From an uncultured Eubacteriales bacterium (lineage in GTDB: Bacteria > Bacillota > Clostridia > Oscillospirales > Acutalibacteraceae): a stretch of DNA of 6,332 nucleotides. The stretch spans positions 1-6,332 of the forward strand of contig ONWP01000325.1 of assembly GCA_900321595.1 (NCBI GenBank). The letters are read 5' to 3'. Position numbers and translations under genes: made by a program. The notes beneath the pieces were generated by a model. It did no database searches and had not been told where the DNA came from. It worked only from the letters and a program-made list of their open reading frames with translations. How positions within the stretch are numbered: the first letter of the stretch is position 1; each line of letters begins with the position of its first letter. Positions 5,514 through 6,332 of this stretch are shown piece by piece.

Positions 5514-6332
5514 TTACTCGTCGGGCGCGGTCAGCTCCCGCGGCAGCTCCGCCGCGTCCACGCCGCGCAGTTTTTTGCGGATGATCTCGCCGCGTTTGGC
5601 GGCGTCATCCACCGTATTCTCCGCCTCGCCCAGCTTCTTTCGGATCCGGGCGAGCGCTTCGGCGAACAGGTCGTACTGCTTCTGCACGGAGATCAGCAGC
5701 AGGCGGATCTCGTTCGCCTTTTCGTTGACGGTCATGGTCTTCATGCCCATGGCGACGCTGCTCAAAAGCGCCGTGATCGTCGTGGGGCCGGCCGCCAGCA
5801 CGGAATACTCCCGCTGCAGCCGCTCCATCAGGCCGTTTTTCGACGCGGCGATCTCCGCGTACAGCCCCTCTGTCGCCAGGTACAGGATCGCGAACGGCGT
5901 GGTTTCCGGCACGCGGATATACTTGTTCACCGCCTTCGCCTCGTCCGTCACACGGCGCTCAAGCGCCTTGACAGCCGCTTCGGCGGCCTGCGCGTCGCCG
6001 GATTCTCTGGCCGCGCACAGCCGCGCGTAATCCTCCATGGGGAACTTCGAATCGATGGGCAGGTAAACGGCGGCGCCGGTCTCCCCGGACGGCAGCCGCA
6101 CGGCGAACTCCACGACGTCACGCCCGCCCTCGGGATGGTAATCACGCTCGTACATCCCCGGCACGGTCTGGTCGAGGATCGCCTCCAGCTGGTATTCCGC
6201 CCAGGTGCCGCGCGCCTTGACGTTGGTCAGGATGCGCGACAGATCGGTGATGGAGCCGGACACGCTGCCCGAGAGCTCCCGCATCTCGCCCAGCGAGACG
6301 TAGAGCTTCTCCAGCTGCTCGCTGACGGTGCG
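5514..6332 (-). CDS. rmuC: RmuC family protein, 3' part (5' end beyond the right edge)
   Basis: RmuC proteins are linked to DNA recombination and limiting DNA inversions; they carry an N-terminal coiled coil and a nuclease-like RmuC domain. The visible 272 residues are the C-terminal half or more of the family (E. coli RmuC is about 475 aa). Family hallmarks seen here are NVKARGTWAEYQLEAIL near the beginning, LPIDSKFPMEDY about a third of the way in, and AGPTTITALLSSVAMGMKTM followed by an amphipathic helical tail rich in K, E and R. The frame is open to the edge: the residues before the first internal Met (its codon at 6284-6282) read LEKLYVSLGE, which also fits the family, so that Met is not the start. 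The gene ends with TAA 23 nt before the glycosidase gene. It has no evident functional tie to the sugar operon downstream. Family assignment is very secure. Confidence 0.95.
   Translation of the reverse strand, partial: RTVSEQLEKLYVSLGEMRELSGSVSGSITDLSRILTNVKARGTWAEYQLEAILDQTVPGMYERDYHPEGGRDVVEFAVRLPSGETGAAVYLPIDSKFPMEDYARLCAARESGDAQAAEAAVKALERRVTDEAKAVNKYIRVPETTPFAILYLATEGLYAEIAASKNGLMERLQREYSVLAAGPTTITALLSSVAMGMKTMTVNEKANEIRLLLISVQKQYDLFAEALARIRKKLGEAENTVDDAAKRGEIIRKKLRGVDAAELPRELTAPDE

Noticed and set aside
5500..5540. Possible sigma-70 promoter (CTGACC with TAATCA) before the GH31 gene
   Set aside because: The spacing between the two elements is too short and, at 17-nt spacing, no acceptable -10 element is found.
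5539..5556. Perfect 6-bp inverted repeat (CGCGGC, 6-nt loop, GCCGCG) near the end of rmuC, considered as a terminator
   Set aside because: It lies inside the rmuC coding frame and no U-rich run follows it on the minus strand; short GC palindromes are expected by chance at this composition.
3811..6030. A 739-codon open frame on the plus strand opposite the GH31 and rmuC genes
   Set aside because: It crosses two well-conserved minus-strand genes, and its product is a low-complexity run of R, A, V, D, H, L and G typical of a GC-rich antisense frame. No domain is recognisable.
6282..6284. ATG as a possible start for rmuC
   Set aside because: The frame stays open to the right edge and the upstream residues (LEKLYVSLGE) fit the RmuC family, so this is an internal Met.

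Overview
All six genes lie on the minus strand, so transcription runs from the right edge to the left edge. By eye the DNA is GC-rich (roughly 60% or more). The genes are packed with gaps of 23, 8, 1 and 6 nt and one 1-nt overlap, and purine-rich Shine-Dalgarno sites (AGGAGG, AAGGAG, GGAAAGG) sit 8-12 nt before the starts. Strong SD sites, tight packing and the gene families suggest a GC-rich anaerobic Firmicute, perhaps an uncultured gut clostridium. This is inferred from style and pathway; no rRNA or other taxonomic marker is present.

Layout in transcription order: (1) the 3' part of rmuC (right edge to 5514); (2) a YihQ-like family GH31 glycosidase, a candidate sulfoquinovosidase (5490-3460); (3) a GPH-family sugar:cation symporter (3451-2060); (4) a short transaldolase of the FSA/MipB class carrying transaldolase-type catalytic residues (2058-1372); (5) a beta-hydroxyacid dehydrogenase resembling the sulfolactaldehyde reductase YihU (1365-502); (6) the N-terminal 167 residues of an L-fucose/L-arabinose isomerase-like protein, cut by the left edge (502-1).

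Read together, genes 2-6 form a catabolic operon that fits the transaldolase branch of sulfoglycolysis (sulfo-TAL). A sulfoquinovosyl glycoside is imported, hydrolysed in the cytosol to sulfoquinovose (SQ) and isomerised to 6-deoxy-6-sulfofructose. The transaldolase moves the dihydroxyacetone unit to glyceraldehyde-3-phosphate, giving fructose-6-phosphate and 3-sulfolactaldehyde (SLA), and SLA is reduced with NADH to 2,3-dihydroxypropanesulfonate (DHPS). No kinase or sulfofructose-phosphate aldolase (YihV/YihT type) is visible, which argues against the sulfo-EMP route.

The notable points are pocket residues that depart from the best-studied E. coli enzymes. The Arg that binds the sulfonate in YihQ is Gln296 here. 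The sulfonate Arg of YihU aligns with Lys120. The terminal-anion pocket of the transaldolase has Trp143 and Ala177 where classical transaldolases have Arg and Ser. The isomerase belongs to a fold unrelated to YihS. Either this is a divergent lineage of SQ metabolism, or the operon handles a different C6-modified sugar by the same chemistry. No regulator, exporter, RNA gene, mobile element, CRISPR array or long non-coding stretch is present.
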